A DNA stretch of 64,000 bases from Hamadaea flava (GTDB lineage: Bacteria; Actinomycetota; Actinomycetes; Mycobacteriales; Micromonosporaceae). The stretch covers positions 6,510,001-6,574,000 of the forward strand of contig NZ_JAMZDZ010000001.1 in the NCBI RefSeq assembly GCF_024172085.1, in the 5' to 3' direction. A program made the position numbers and the translations under genes. The first letter of the stretch is position 1. Each line of letters starts with the position of its first letter. Positions 7,971 through 15,767 of this stretch are shown in pieces. The notes below the pieces were generated by a model. The model was not told the DNA's origin. It made no database searches and was given only the letters and a program-made list of their open reading frames with translations.

Positions 7971-8936
7971 ATGGGCGAGGAGCGGGCCGGCGTCGCGCTG
8001 ACCAACCTAAACCAGTCCCTGTTCGAGGGGGCCGAGGCGACCAAGCGCGACCTCGTGGACTACCTGGACGCCGTGCGCGAGCGCATTCTGCCGGTGCTGC
8101 GCGACCGGCCGCTGTCGGTGATCCGGGTGCTGCGCGGCCAGAAACCGTTCATGCAGAAGAACGTCCCCAAGTACACGCCCGACTGGGTGAAGACCGTGTC
8201 GCTGTGGGCGGAATCGTCGCATCGCGAGGTGTCCTACGCGCTCTGCAACGACCGCCAGACCCTGTTGTGGTTCGCCAATCAACGTGCGGTCGAATACCAC
8301 CCGACGCTCGTCGTGGCGGAGCGCTGGGCGTACCCGTCGCATTTGATCCTGGATCTGGACCCGCCGGAAGGCGGCGGCTTCGCGCGGGCGGTGACCGCCG
8401 CGCACCTGGTCCGCGCGGTGCTTGAGCAGGCCGGGATGGCCGGCGCGGTGAAGACCAGCGGGGCCAAGGGGGTGCACGTGTTCGTGCCCCTCGACGGCGA
8501 GACGGGCGCGGAAGACGTCGCGGCGGCCACCCGGGCGGTCGCGGCCCGCGCGGAACGGCTCGACCCCGAGGTGGCGACGACCGCGTTCATCCGCGAGGAC
8601 CGCGCGGGCAAGGTCTTCCTCGACTCGACCCGCGCGGGTGGGGCCACTGTGGTCGCGGCCTACAGTCCGCGACTTCGCCCAGGTACGCCGGTCTCGTTCC
8701 CGGTGCCCTGGGCCGACCTCGATCGGGTGACCCCGGCGGACTTCACGGTACGCACGGCGCTCCCGCTGCTGGCCGAAGCCGATCCGTGGGCCGAACTGAT
8801 GCCGCCGCCGCAGAAGCTGGACCCGGGGCTGGTCGAGGAGGGGCACACCATTCCGATACCTCGTCTGTTGGCACTACAGTACGGTCGTGAGCGGAAAAAG
8901 CGCAAGCAGCAGAGCGGCGATTTACGGACGGAATAG
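7971..8936 (+). CDS. LigD-type primase-polymerase whose 3' end is replaced by an integrated element
   Basis: A 321-residue stand-alone LigD polymerase domain. LILDLDPPEGG (DxD near residue 126) and VFLDSTRAGG (third metal aspartate near residue 219) are intact, so the catalytic core should be functional. The last 28 codons, from 8850, read into the mobile element. The chromosomal 3' end that belongs here is found at 22135-22206. The element-encoded tail (PRLLALQYGRERKKRKQQ) resembles the displaced tail (ARVQAMHEGKRRARAKRE) in spacing and charge, so the protein is probably still functional. The final 50 bp are shared, in another frame, with the start of the integrase gene. Confidence 0.9.
   Translation: MGEERAGVALTNLNQSLFEGAEATKRDLVDYLDAVRERILPVLRDRPLSVIRVLRGQKPFMQKNVPKYTPDWVKTVSLWAESSHREVSYALCNDRQTLLWFANQRAVEYHPTLVVAERWAYPSHLILDLDPPEGGGFARAVTAAHLVRAVLEQAGMAGAVKTSGAKGVHVFVPLDGETGAEDVAAATRAVAARAERLDPEVATTAFIREDRAGKVFLDSTRAGGATVVAAYSPRLRPGTPVSFPVPWADLDRVTPADFTVRTALPLLAEADPWAELMPPPQKLDPGLVEEGHTIPIPRLLALQYGRERKKRKQQSGDLRTE
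8850..8857. other. Left attachment-site core (attL) of the integrated element
   Basis: The octamer ATTCCGAT lies inside the primase codons for Ile-Pro-Ile and recurs at 22135-22142. Joining the chromosomal sequence left of this copy to that right of the second copy restores an uninterrupted reading frame ending in TGA at 22206. That is strong evidence that this is the crossover region. The integrase start is 30 bp to the right, the usual position of attP beside a serine integrase gene. Confidence 0.85.
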
Positions 8937-10383
8937 CTCGGCCAAGCAGAAGTCGATCAATGACCAGCAGGCGGAGAACCGTGCCTTCGCTGAGGCGAAC
9001 GGCTGGACGGTCGTGGCTGAGCTGGACGATCCGTCGTCAGCATCGCGGTACGCGACCAAGTCGCGCACGAACTGGGCTCGCCTGCTGGAGCTACTCCCTT
9101 CGATCGATGTCGTGGTCTTGTGGGAGCCAAGCAGGGGCGATAGAACGTTGGCGACCTGGGTGGCCTTCCTCGACGCATGCCGGGAGCACCAGGTGCGCGT
9201 CGCCGCCGTGTCGCACAGCCGGGTCTACGACCCGCGGAACCCGCGCGATTACCGCAGCCTTGCTGAGGACGGCGTGGATTCGGCGTACGAGTCGGACAAG
9301 ACGTCGGGGCGCGTCCGGCGAGGCCACGCCACAGCGGCGTCTGCTGGCCGACCGCATGCGCCGACCACCTACGGCTACGTCCGCAGATACGACCCGGCCA
9401 CCCGCGCGTTCCTGGAACAGTTGCCGCATCCGGAACACGCCGCCGTGGTGCGCGACATCATCGTCTCGGTGGGCAGGGGCGAACCGCTACACCAGGTCAC
9501 CCACCGACTCAACGCCTCCCGCACGGCGACGCCGCGAGGCGGGGCAGCGTGGTACCACTCGACTATCCGCGGGATTGCGGGCAACCAGGCGTATCGACCT
9601 CACCCCGACGACCCGGCCCGCGGCGTACGGATGCACAACGGCGATCTCCATATCGGGCAGTGGCCGCCCCTGGTCACTGAATCCGAATGGCAGGCGGCAC
9701 AGGCGGTTCTGGGCGGCAATAGTGAGACGGCCCGCCGGGCACGGAGGAACAGCGCGCCGGGCCAGATCAAGTACCTGTTGTCAGGCAACTCGGCCGTGAT
9801 GACTGCAGCGTGCGGGTCCATGCTGTCCGGGTTCTGCGCGACCGACGGCCGCGGTGCGACCTACGGCTGCAAGATGGATCGCTGCGCCAGCGCGCCCATG
9901 CCGGAGGTGGACGAGTACGTGACCCGGCTGGTCGTCGCCAGGCTGGCCCGCCAGGACGCGAGAAGGCTTTGGGTGGTCGACGACGTCGCATCCCGCGCGG
10001 CGGAGGAGGAACTTAGCCAGCTGCGCGCAGAGCTTGAAGCGGCACGGCAGTCGTTCTACCGGCCAGGCGGAATCTCTGCGGAAGCTTTGGCGGGCAAAGA
10101 GGCGGCGATGGTGCCGGCAATCGAGGACGCCCGCCGCCGGGCTCAGCCGGCCGGAGCGCCGCTCGCCCTGCTTGAGTTGATAGAGGCGGGCAAGTTCGGC
10201 ACGGAGCGCGTACAGGCCGCATGGGAGGCGTTCCCGTTGCCGGCCCGGCGCGAAGTCATCGCAGGACTGTTCGGGGCACTGACACTCGGGCCCGCCACGG
10301 TGCGGCTGACCCGCTGGACCCCGCCAGCGGAACGGCTTGCGGTCGTGGCCGACCGGATCAGCCACGAGTGGAGCCACGCGTGA
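8887..10383 (+). CDS. Large serine recombinase (integrase)
   Basis: A 498-residue site-specific recombinase. The N-terminal resolvase-fold catalytic domain has YGRNSSAKQKSINDQQ, with the nucleophile most likely Ser17 after Arg15, and the arginine-rich active-site segment WEPSRGDRTLATW near residue 78. The recombinase domain follows (about 165-265). A zinc-ribbon region follows around residues 295-335, with several cysteines (ACGSMLSGFC, YGCKMDRCA), and a coiled coil around 370-420. It should catalyse attP x attB integration by a 2-bp-staggered Ser-linked mechanism. The GTG start lies inside the hybrid primase gene. Confidence 0.93.
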   Translation: MSGKSASSRAAIYGRNSSAKQKSINDQQAENRAFAEANGWTVVAELDDPSSASRYATKSRTNWARLLELLPSIDVVVLWEPSRGDRTLATWVAFLDACREHQVRVAAVSHSRVYDPRNPRDYRSLAEDGVDSAYESDKTSGRVRRGHATAASAGRPHAPTTYGYVRRYDPATRAFLEQLPHPEHAAVVRDIIVSVGRGEPLHQVTHRLNASRTATPRGGAAWYHSTIRGIAGNQAYRPHPDDPARGVRMHNGDLHIGQWPPLVTESEWQAAQAVLGGNSETARRARRNSAPGQIKYLLSGNSAVMTAACGSMLSGFCATDGRGATYGCKMDRCASAPMPEVDEYVTRLVVARLARQDARRLWVVDDVASRAAEEELSQLRAELEAARQSFYRPGGISAEALAGKEAAMVPAIEDARRRAQPAGAPLALLELIEAGKFGTERVQAAWEAFPLPARREVIAGLFGALTLGPATVRLTRWTPPAERLAVVADRISHEWSHA

Positions 10384-10727
10384 TGACGACCTATTGGTTT
10401 CCGTCCGAGGCGGGCGACGGATATAACCCGGTCGAGGCTGATGACGCTGACGTGACTTGGATCGATGTGCATTGCAAAGCCTGTGGCGCCGCAAGCACGC
10501 GCCGCCTTGCTCGGTTCGTCCAGCTCCATGAAGGTGGCCCGGTCGGGATCAAGCCGTTCACGGTGGACGGCCAACCGAGAGGCCCCTGGTTCAAGGTGGC
10601 GGGCAACGTGATCCGCTTCAGGCTCAAGTGCTCGCGCGGCCACGATACGAACTGCACCGTGGCGGAGGCGGCGGATCTCCTTGCAGCCCGGCGGCGAGGA
10701 GCCCTGCCGACCAGAGTTGCACGCTGA
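10383..10727 (+). CDS. Hypothetical element protein with paired cysteines
   Basis: A 114-residue protein beginning MTTYWFPSEAGDGYNPVEAD. It contains CKAC in the N-terminal half and CSRGHDTNC in the C-terminal half, which together could form a zinc ribbon. The ATG overlaps the integrase stop (TGATG), so translation is coupled to the integrase. A GTG one codon upstream, at 10380, is an alternative. Its place directly after the integrase would suit a directionality factor or a DNA-binding accessory, but that is speculation. Confidence 0.65.
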   Translation: MTTYWFPSEAGDGYNPVEADDADVTWIDVHCKACGAASTRRLARFVQLHEGGPVGIKPFTVDGQPRGPWFKVAGNVIRFRLKCSRGHDTNCTVAEAADLLAARRRGALPTRVAR

Positions 10728-10849
10728 CTCCCAGTTGGGTTTAGACTCAGCAACGAGCAAGGTCGCTGTGCCGACTGTGGGCACGCATCAACCGTTCGAT
10801 AGCTGCGAATCGCGGCAGGACGGGTGGTCCGTGACGCCCAGGAGCGCCA

Positions 10850-11041
10850 GTGCCTCGCATCCAGGATCTGCCGACAGTCGAAGAGCGCCGGTCTGCGACC
10901 GAAGACGCCCGACGTAAGGCCCGTTTCAAGTTCGCTGAGCAGCGCATCCGCAAAATCGTCGACGCTGCGCCACCGCTAACCGAAGAGCAGCGCCGGCAGC
11001 TCGCCGCTCTGCTTGCGCTGCCAGCTGGCGGCGCGCGATGA
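10850..11041 (+). CDS. Small element protein with the APPL motif (copy 1)
   Basis: A 63-residue, mostly helical, highly charged protein, MPRIQDLPTVEERRSATEDA, ending in IVDAAPPLTEEQRRQLAALL. The same C-terminal pattern (V-x-x-A-P-P-L, then Arg and LL) recurs in the next gene and in the leftward gene at 17932-18078. The GTG start follows a 122-bp gap with no clear gene. Its last 4 bp overlap the next start (ATGA). Function unknown. Confidence 0.65.
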   Translation: MPRIQDLPTVEERRSATEDARRKARFKFAEQRIRKIVDAAPPLTEEQRRQLAALLALPAGGAR

Positions 11042-11208
11042 ACCGTGAGCCCGATGACCTGGCCGAGCGCCAGGCGCTAGACCGCGTCGAGGCGAAGATC
11101 GCCGCCGCCGTCAGGACGGCACCGCCGCTCCGCGATGACTTGGCCTCCCGATTGGCCACACTGATCCGCACCTCGCCCGCCATTGGGCAGACGGGGGCGG
11201 CCGCCTGA
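11038..11208 (+). CDS. Small element protein with the APPL motif (copy 2)
   Basis: A 56-residue protein, MNREPDDLAERQALDRVEAK, followed by IAAAVRTAPPLRDDLASRLA. It overlaps the upstream gene by ATGA and the downstream gene by TGATG, so all three are probably translated as one coupled unit. It resembles its neighbour in the APPL region only. Function unknown. Confidence 0.6.
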   Translation: MNREPDDLAERQALDRVEAKIAAAVRTAPPLRDDLASRLATLIRTSPAIGQTGAAA

Positions 11209-11510
11209 TGCAGCAGATACGAGAAAGCCGCCCCAGCACCCATTCTGAGGCGGCCTCAAATTCGGTCAGCTCGACGACCACCGCCAGCGTAGCAGCGGCG
11301 GCCGACATCGCTTGGTGGGAATCGCCCGCGCTTGCGTACGCGAAAGGCATGGCCGACGGTGCCCAGTTGGCGCTGGAAGACATCGCGGCCGTGCTGATCG
11401 ACACTCTCGGCGCGGGCCGGCAACCCCACGACACCGCCAAGCCGGTCGACGTCCTCATCCGCTACTGCGACCAGCTCGCGGCGCGCGAAGGCCGGGGGTG
11501 GGTCGCGTGA
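11208..11510 (+). CDS. Hypothetical element protein
   Basis: A 100-residue protein with a Ser/Thr/Ala-rich N terminus of about 30 residues, followed by a helical part containing WWESPALAYAKGMADGAQLA. It has no signal peptide or metal motif. It is coupled on both sides: TGATG with the upstream gene and GTGA with the ATPase. It may be an accessory of the ATPase, judged only by the tight overlap. Confidence 0.6.
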   Translation: MQQIRESRPSTHSEAASNSVSSTTTASVAAAADIAWWESPALAYAKGMADGAQLALEDIAAVLIDTLGAGRQPHDTAKPVDVLIRYCDQLAAREGRGWVA

Positions 11511-12820
11511 ACCCGTTCCCTCCCAACACTTCCGAGCACGAAGCTTGGGAGCGCCAGTCCGTTGCGGGCACGGCCGCCGTCGACAAGGTCCACGAGGCGT
11601 TCAATCGCTGGCTGGGCAAGGAATACGACCTCGACGCCCTCGACGCGGTGCTGTGCACGGCCGCCGCGGAACGGCTCGACGGCGACCCCGTTTGGCTGCT
11701 GGTCGTGTCCGGCTCGGGCAACGCCAAGACCGAGACCGTCGGCGCACTGGCCGGCGCGGGAGCGGCCGTCACATCCACCGTCGCGAGCGAGGGCGCACTG
11801 CTGTCCGCGACCTCCCACAAGGACAAGGCCAAAGACGCGACCGGTGGGCTGCTGCGCAAGATCGGCGACGAGGGCCTGTTGGTCATCAAGGACTTCACGT
11901 CAATCCTGTCGATGAACCGTGACCTCCGGGCCACCGTCCTCGCCGCGCTGCGCGAGGTCTACGACGGCAAGTGGGAGCGCAACGTCGGCACCGACGGCGG
12001 GCGTACGTTGACGTGGGCCGGGCGGATCGTCCTCGTCGGTGCGGTCACCACGGCGTACGACCAAGCTCACGGTGTCATCGCCTCGATGGGCGACCGCTTC
12101 GCCTTGGTGCGTATGGACTCCACGGCTGGGCGGGCCTCCGCCGGGCGGCAGGCTCTGGCGAACGTCGGCCACGAGGTCGCGATGCGCAAAGAGCTCGCGG
12201 ACGCCGTCTCCGAAGTGATGGCCGGGCTGTACGCCAGCGCTGCGGTACTCGGCGACGAGGACATGGACGTACTGCTCACTGCGGCGGATCTGGTGACGCT
12301 GTCGCGTACCGCCGTCGAGCGTGACTTCCGGGGCGACCCGATCGAGGCGCACGCCCCGGAGATGCCGACGCGGTTCGCGAAGATGCTCGGCCAGATCCTG
12401 CGCGGCGGCCTGGCGCTCGGGATGCGGCGGTGTTGCGCCCGCCGGATTGCGCTGCGGGTCGCACGGGACTCGGTGCCGCCGCTGCGGGCCGCGATCCTCG
12501 CCGACGTCGCGAAGCACCCTGTCACCCCGACCCGCGAAGTCGTCAAGCGCGTCCAGAGGCCACGCACGACCGTCGACCGCACCCTGCAGGAACTTCACCT
12601 GATCGGCCTGCTGCAGGTTGAGGACGGCGGCTACGACACGGCGTGGCACTACAGGCTCGCCGAGGGGGTCGAGGAGTCGGCCGTACGCAGGCTCCTCCTA
12701 AATGATCATGCTTACCAGGAATGTCACAAAGGGAGCGTCACTCTTCCCTACCCGAACACCCGGTGTAGTGACAAATCTGGTGAACAAGATCAGCTTCGGG
12801 AAGCGCGGGCACCGTGGTGA
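11507..12820 (+). CDS. P-loop ATPase with C-terminal winged-helix region
   Basis: A 437-residue protein. A Walker-A-like loop VVSGSGNAKTET lies near residues 65-76, with Ala in place of the usual Gly before Lys-Thr. A Walker-B-like LLVIKDFTSIL follows near residue 126. The C-terminal third has a winged-helix look (HPVTPTREVVKRVQRPRTTV, then DRTLQELHLIGLL), as in ArsR/MarR-like DNA-binding modules. In mobile elements this layout suits a replication helicase/initiator or a DNA-packaging ATPase; the sequence does not decide between them. The GTG start overlaps the upstream stop. Confidence 0.75.
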   Translation: MNPFPPNTSEHEAWERQSVAGTAAVDKVHEAFNRWLGKEYDLDALDAVLCTAAAERLDGDPVWLLVVSGSGNAKTETVGALAGAGAAVTSTVASEGALLSATSHKDKAKDATGGLLRKIGDEGLLVIKDFTSILSMNRDLRATVLAALREVYDGKWERNVGTDGGRTLTWAGRIVLVGAVTTAYDQAHGVIASMGDRFALVRMDSTAGRASAGRQALANVGHEVAMRKELADAVSEVMAGLYASAAVLGDEDMDVLLTAADLVTLSRTAVERDFRGDPIEAHAPEMPTRFAKMLGQILRGGLALGMRRCCARRIALRVARDSVPPLRAAILADVAKHPVTPTREVVKRVQRPRTTVDRTLQELHLIGLLQVEDGGYDTAWHYRLAEGVEESAVRRLLLNDHAYQECHKGSVTLPYPNTRCSDKSGEQDQLREARAPW

Positions 12821-13278
12821 CCCAAGATCAAAAGCAGCCGGTCGGCTACGCCTCCCTAGAGATTGAAGATCCAAATCTAGCGAGCGCAGCGAGCGGCGGG
12901 TCTGGGCGGAGCCCAGGGTCTGTGACCGAGGACCTCCGCGCCCGGCAGCTTGAGCATCGCCGACCGGAAGCCCGACGCGTAACGCCACTCGACGTGCCGC
13001 GTCACGCCCGCGTCACGCCGCGAGGGCATGGGGGGCGGTCACCGGACGCCGATCCTGACGCAGTCGCCACCCCGCCGCTACTGGCGGGCATCTCCCCCCG
13101 AGATCAGACATTCGGCGACCCCGCCGATCTTGCGGAGTTGCTGCGACTGCGCGCGCTCGAGCGCAGCGCAGATTTCCAGCGCCGCCGCGCCCAGGTACAG
13201 GCCGACCGGGCTGCGTTCGCCGTCGCCCGGGCCGCCGGCCTACGGCGCCGGCATGCCTCACGTGAAGGAAGGAAGTGA
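12814..13278 (+). CDS. Hypothetical element protein, Arg-rich
   Basis: A 154-residue protein beginning with tandem GTG codons at 12814 and 12817 that overlap the ATPase 3' end. The first 95 residues are low-complexity and polar. The C-terminal part (DPADLAELLRLRALERSADF, then RRRAQVQADRAAFAVARAAG) is a probable amphipathic helix. It ends one base before the tape-measure-like gene and lies in the position where tail-assembly chaperones often sit, but no such similarity is evident. Confidence 0.5.
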   Translation: MVTQDQKQPVGYASLEIEDPNLASAASGGSGRSPGSVTEDLRARQLEHRRPEARRVTPLDVPRHARVTPRGHGGRSPDADPDAVATPPLLAGISPRDQTFGDPADLAELLRLRALERSADFQRRRAQVQADRAAFAVARAAGLRRRHASREGRK

Positions 13279-13279
13279 C

Positions 13280-15157
13280 ATGGCCACCTCGACTGAAGAG
13301 TTGCGTTTCCGGGCGACCGGGCAGGACGCCGGCGCGGGTCGGATGTTCGACAAACTCGGCGACAAGGCCGACGACGCCAAGGACGAGGTCAAGGGCTTCG
13401 ACCGGCAGCTCGGCAAGCTGGACGAGCAGCTCGACCTGACGAAACTGCACCTTGCGGTGCTGCTGGACGAGTTCGACCGGACCGGCGACAAGACTCTGTT
13501 CAAGGACATCCGCAAAGACCGGTCGACGATCTCGTTCCTGGAGAAGCTGCGCAAGGAGATGCGCGGCGTCGGCGACGACGCTGAGGAAGTCGCGCCGGTC
13601 ATCCGCCGCAACCTGCTCGGCAGCCTGCGCGACGCACTGTCCAGCCTGCCGTCGGAGCTGAAAGGCTCGCTGATCATTGGCGCGGCCGGCACGGGTGCCG
13701 TGATGGCACCGTTGCTGGGCGCGGCGATCGGCGGTGCAGTGCTCGGCGGTGTCGGGACGGGCGGCATCATCGGCGGGATCGCGCTCGCAGCGCAGGACGA
13801 CCGGGTGGCTGCGGCCGGTAAGGAACTCGGCCAGCATCTACTCGGCCAGCTCCAGTCCAACGGTCAGTCGTTCGTCGCCCCGCTGCTCGTCGCTATCGGC
13901 GAGGTAGACGATGCCACCACTGGACTCCTCGCCGATGTCGGCGACGAATTCCGCGGCCTGTCCAAGCTCGTCGTACCGCTCTCCCAAGGTCTGGGCGGGC
14001 TCATCCGCAACCTCGGCCCCGGTCTGTCGGACGCCCTGGAAGCGTCAGAGCCCATCATTCGCGCCGTGTCTGAAGAGCTGCCCGAACTCGGCGATTCGAT
14101 CTCCTACATGCTTCAGGCGATCTCCAGCCAGTCCGACGGCGCCACGTTGGGCTGGATCTCCCTGCTGAATATCGTCGAGGAAGGCGTCGAGGGCTTCGGC
14201 AACATCGTCGGGGCGTTGAGTGCGACCTACGAGTGGCTGGTCCGCACAACGCATGCGGTGGCCGAAGGCGAGGCCGGCTTCCTGGGGATCGCCGCAGCGA
14301 TCGCGCCGTTCGGTCTGGCGACCGGCTGGGTGGACGACCAGACGCAGTCCCTGATCGAAGATCTGGACAAAGCCAAAGCGTCCAACGACACACTCGTGGG
14401 CGGCTTCGACGACCTGGCAAATTCGACCGACCGGGCGCGTCGGGCGATGGTCGACTTCTCGCAATCGGTCGAGGACCAATTCGATCCGACGGCGAACCTG
14501 ATCCACCGGCTGCAAGACGTCAAGGACCGCCAGCGTGAGTACAGCGAGGCGGTCAGGGAGCACGGTAGGAACAGCCGCGAGGCGAAAGAGGCGAACCTCG
14601 CGCTTGCGCAGGCGATCCTGGCCGCCAGCTCCGCCAGCGCCGCGGCCGCGGGCACCTTCGACGGCAAGCTCACCCCGGCGCTGCGCGCCACGCTCAAGGC
14701 CGGCGGGTTGACCGACGCGCAGCTGGCCGACATTGAGAAGCAGGCTCTCGCGGCGCACCGCGCGCTCGACAAGTACGCCGACGTCTACAAGGCGCGGGCG
14801 ATCCTCGAGTTCTCCGAGTACCGCGCCGGTGAGCGCAACCCCTCCGGACGGGCGTCCGGTGGCCCTGTAGAGGCAGGACGCACGTACCTGGTCGGGGAGA
14901 ACGGGCCTGAGTTGGTGACGCCGACCGCGAGCGGCTACGTCCACACCGCCCAGCAGACGCAGGCGATGCTCAGCAGCGGCACCGGCGATGTGGGCGCCGG
15001 CAGCGGATCGGTTCAAGTTGCGGTCACCGTCTCGCTCGACCCATCCCTGATCGGCCACAGCCGCGACCTGGCCGCCTCACTTGTCCAGATGCTGCGGTAC
15101 GAGACACGCACGACGGCCGGCGGCGACGTCCAGGTCATGTTCGGGCAGGCGCGATGA
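13280..15157 (+). CDS. Phage tail tape-measure-like protein
   Basis: A 625-residue protein. Its N terminus (ELRFRATGQDAGAGRMFDKL) and charged helical segments are followed by a hydrophobic Gly/Ala-rich stretch at about residues 130-180, typical of tape-measure proteins. Near residues 524-550 it carries the common tape-measure signature RASGGPVEAGRTYLVGENGP followed by ELVTP. It is short for this family, in which length sets tail length, and would specify a short tail if functional. It is preceded by a good ribosome site (GAAGGAAG). No other tail gene is recognised nearby, which is odd. Confidence 0.85.
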   Translation: MATSTEELRFRATGQDAGAGRMFDKLGDKADDAKDEVKGFDRQLGKLDEQLDLTKLHLAVLLDEFDRTGDKTLFKDIRKDRSTISFLEKLRKEMRGVGDDAEEVAPVIRRNLLGSLRDALSSLPSELKGSLIIGAAGTGAVMAPLLGAAIGGAVLGGVGTGGIIGGIALAAQDDRVAAAGKELGQHLLGQLQSNGQSFVAPLLVAIGEVDDATTGLLADVGDEFRGLSKLVVPLSQGLGGLIRNLGPGLSDALEASEPIIRAVSEELPELGDSISYMLQAISSQSDGATLGWISLLNIVEEGVEGFGNIVGALSATYEWLVRTTHAVAEGEAGFLGIAAAIAPFGLATGWVDDQTQSLIEDLDKAKASNDTLVGGFDDLANSTDRARRAMVDFSQSVEDQFDPTANLIHRLQDVKDRQREYSEAVREHGRNSREAKEANLALAQAILAASSASAAAAGTFDGKLTPALRATLKAGGLTDAQLADIEKQALAAHRALDKYADVYKARAILEFSEYRAGERNPSGRASGGPVEAGRTYLVGENGPELVTPTASGYVHTAQQTQAMLSSGTGDVGAGSGSVQVAVTVSLDPSLIGHSRDLAASLVQMLRYETRTTAGGDVQVMFGQAR

Positions 15158-15456
15158 CCGAGACCGACGGCGTGGCCGAGCTTGTGCAGAGGATCCAGAG
15201 CCGCGCCCAAGACATCGTCGCCGACTGCCTCAAGCGGCTCCCGGCGGACGACGTGATGCGACGGCTGCGCTGGTGCGACGCGAACCATTCGGCGGTGACG
15301 TTGCGCCCAGACGGCGAGGATTACGAGATCCACTGGGGCGGCGAGCGCATCGCCATCGTGCCAAAGCGAATCCTGACCGACCCAGACGTAACCACCTTCG
15401 CGATCACCGGCGAGCTGCCCACCGTTCCCGACGACCTCTCGGAGCTGACCGAATGA
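15154..15456 (+). CDS. Hypothetical element protein
   Basis: A 100-residue acidic protein, MTETDGVAELVQRIQSRAQD. The central part (YEIHWGGERIAIVPKRIL) looks like two beta strands. It overlaps the tape-measure stop by ATGA and the following membrane protein by ATGA, so all three are translationally coupled. No family was recognised. Confidence 0.65.
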   Translation: MTETDGVAELVQRIQSRAQDIVADCLKRLPADDVMRRLRWCDANHSAVTLRPDGEDYEIHWGGERIAIVPKRILTDPDVTTFAITGELPTVPDDLSELTE

Positions 15457-15671
15457 CTGCCCTCGACCGCGTCGACGTCGACGCCATCCGCACCCGGGCC
15501 GCGCAGATCAACTTCCGCCGGCTGCTGTTGACCCTCATCGTCGGACTGTTCTGGCTGATCGGCTTCGCCGCCCGACGCGCCTTCGTCGCAGCCGCCTACC
15601 TCGCAGCCGCCGTCCAAGTCGGCTGGCGCGAAGCAGGACCACCCGACACAGACCAGCGGGAAATCCGCTGA
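15453..15671 (+). CDS. Small membrane protein
   Basis: A 72-residue protein with one or two hydrophobic helices (LLLTLIVGLFWLIGFA and FVAAAYLAAAVQVGW) separated by Ala-Arg-Arg. The size and the two possible helices would suit a holin, but there is no endolysin gene beside it, so this is only a possibility. Its stop is followed by a large hairpin. Confidence 0.65.
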   Translation: MTALDRVDVDAIRTRAAQINFRRLLLTLIVGLFWLIGFAARRAFVAAAYLAAAVQVGWREAGPPDTDQREIR

Positions 15672-15676
15672 AAGCC

Positions 15677-15731
15677 GCCCGGCCGGCGGTGCTCGCTGGA
15701 CTCCCGAGCACGAACCTCCCGCCGGCCGGGC
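15677..15731 (+). terminator. Nested hairpin between membrane protein and prohead protease genes
   Basis: A perfect 13-bp outer stem (GCCCGGCCGGCGG at 15677-15689 with its complement at 15719-15731) encloses a second stem at 15690-15695/15705-15710. There is no T-tract. It may terminate, attenuate or protect the mRNA ahead of the protease gene, which has its own strong ribosome site. Confidence 0.55.
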
Positions 15732-15767
15732 ACACCTCCAAATGCCAGAGCTACGAAAGGAGCACCC

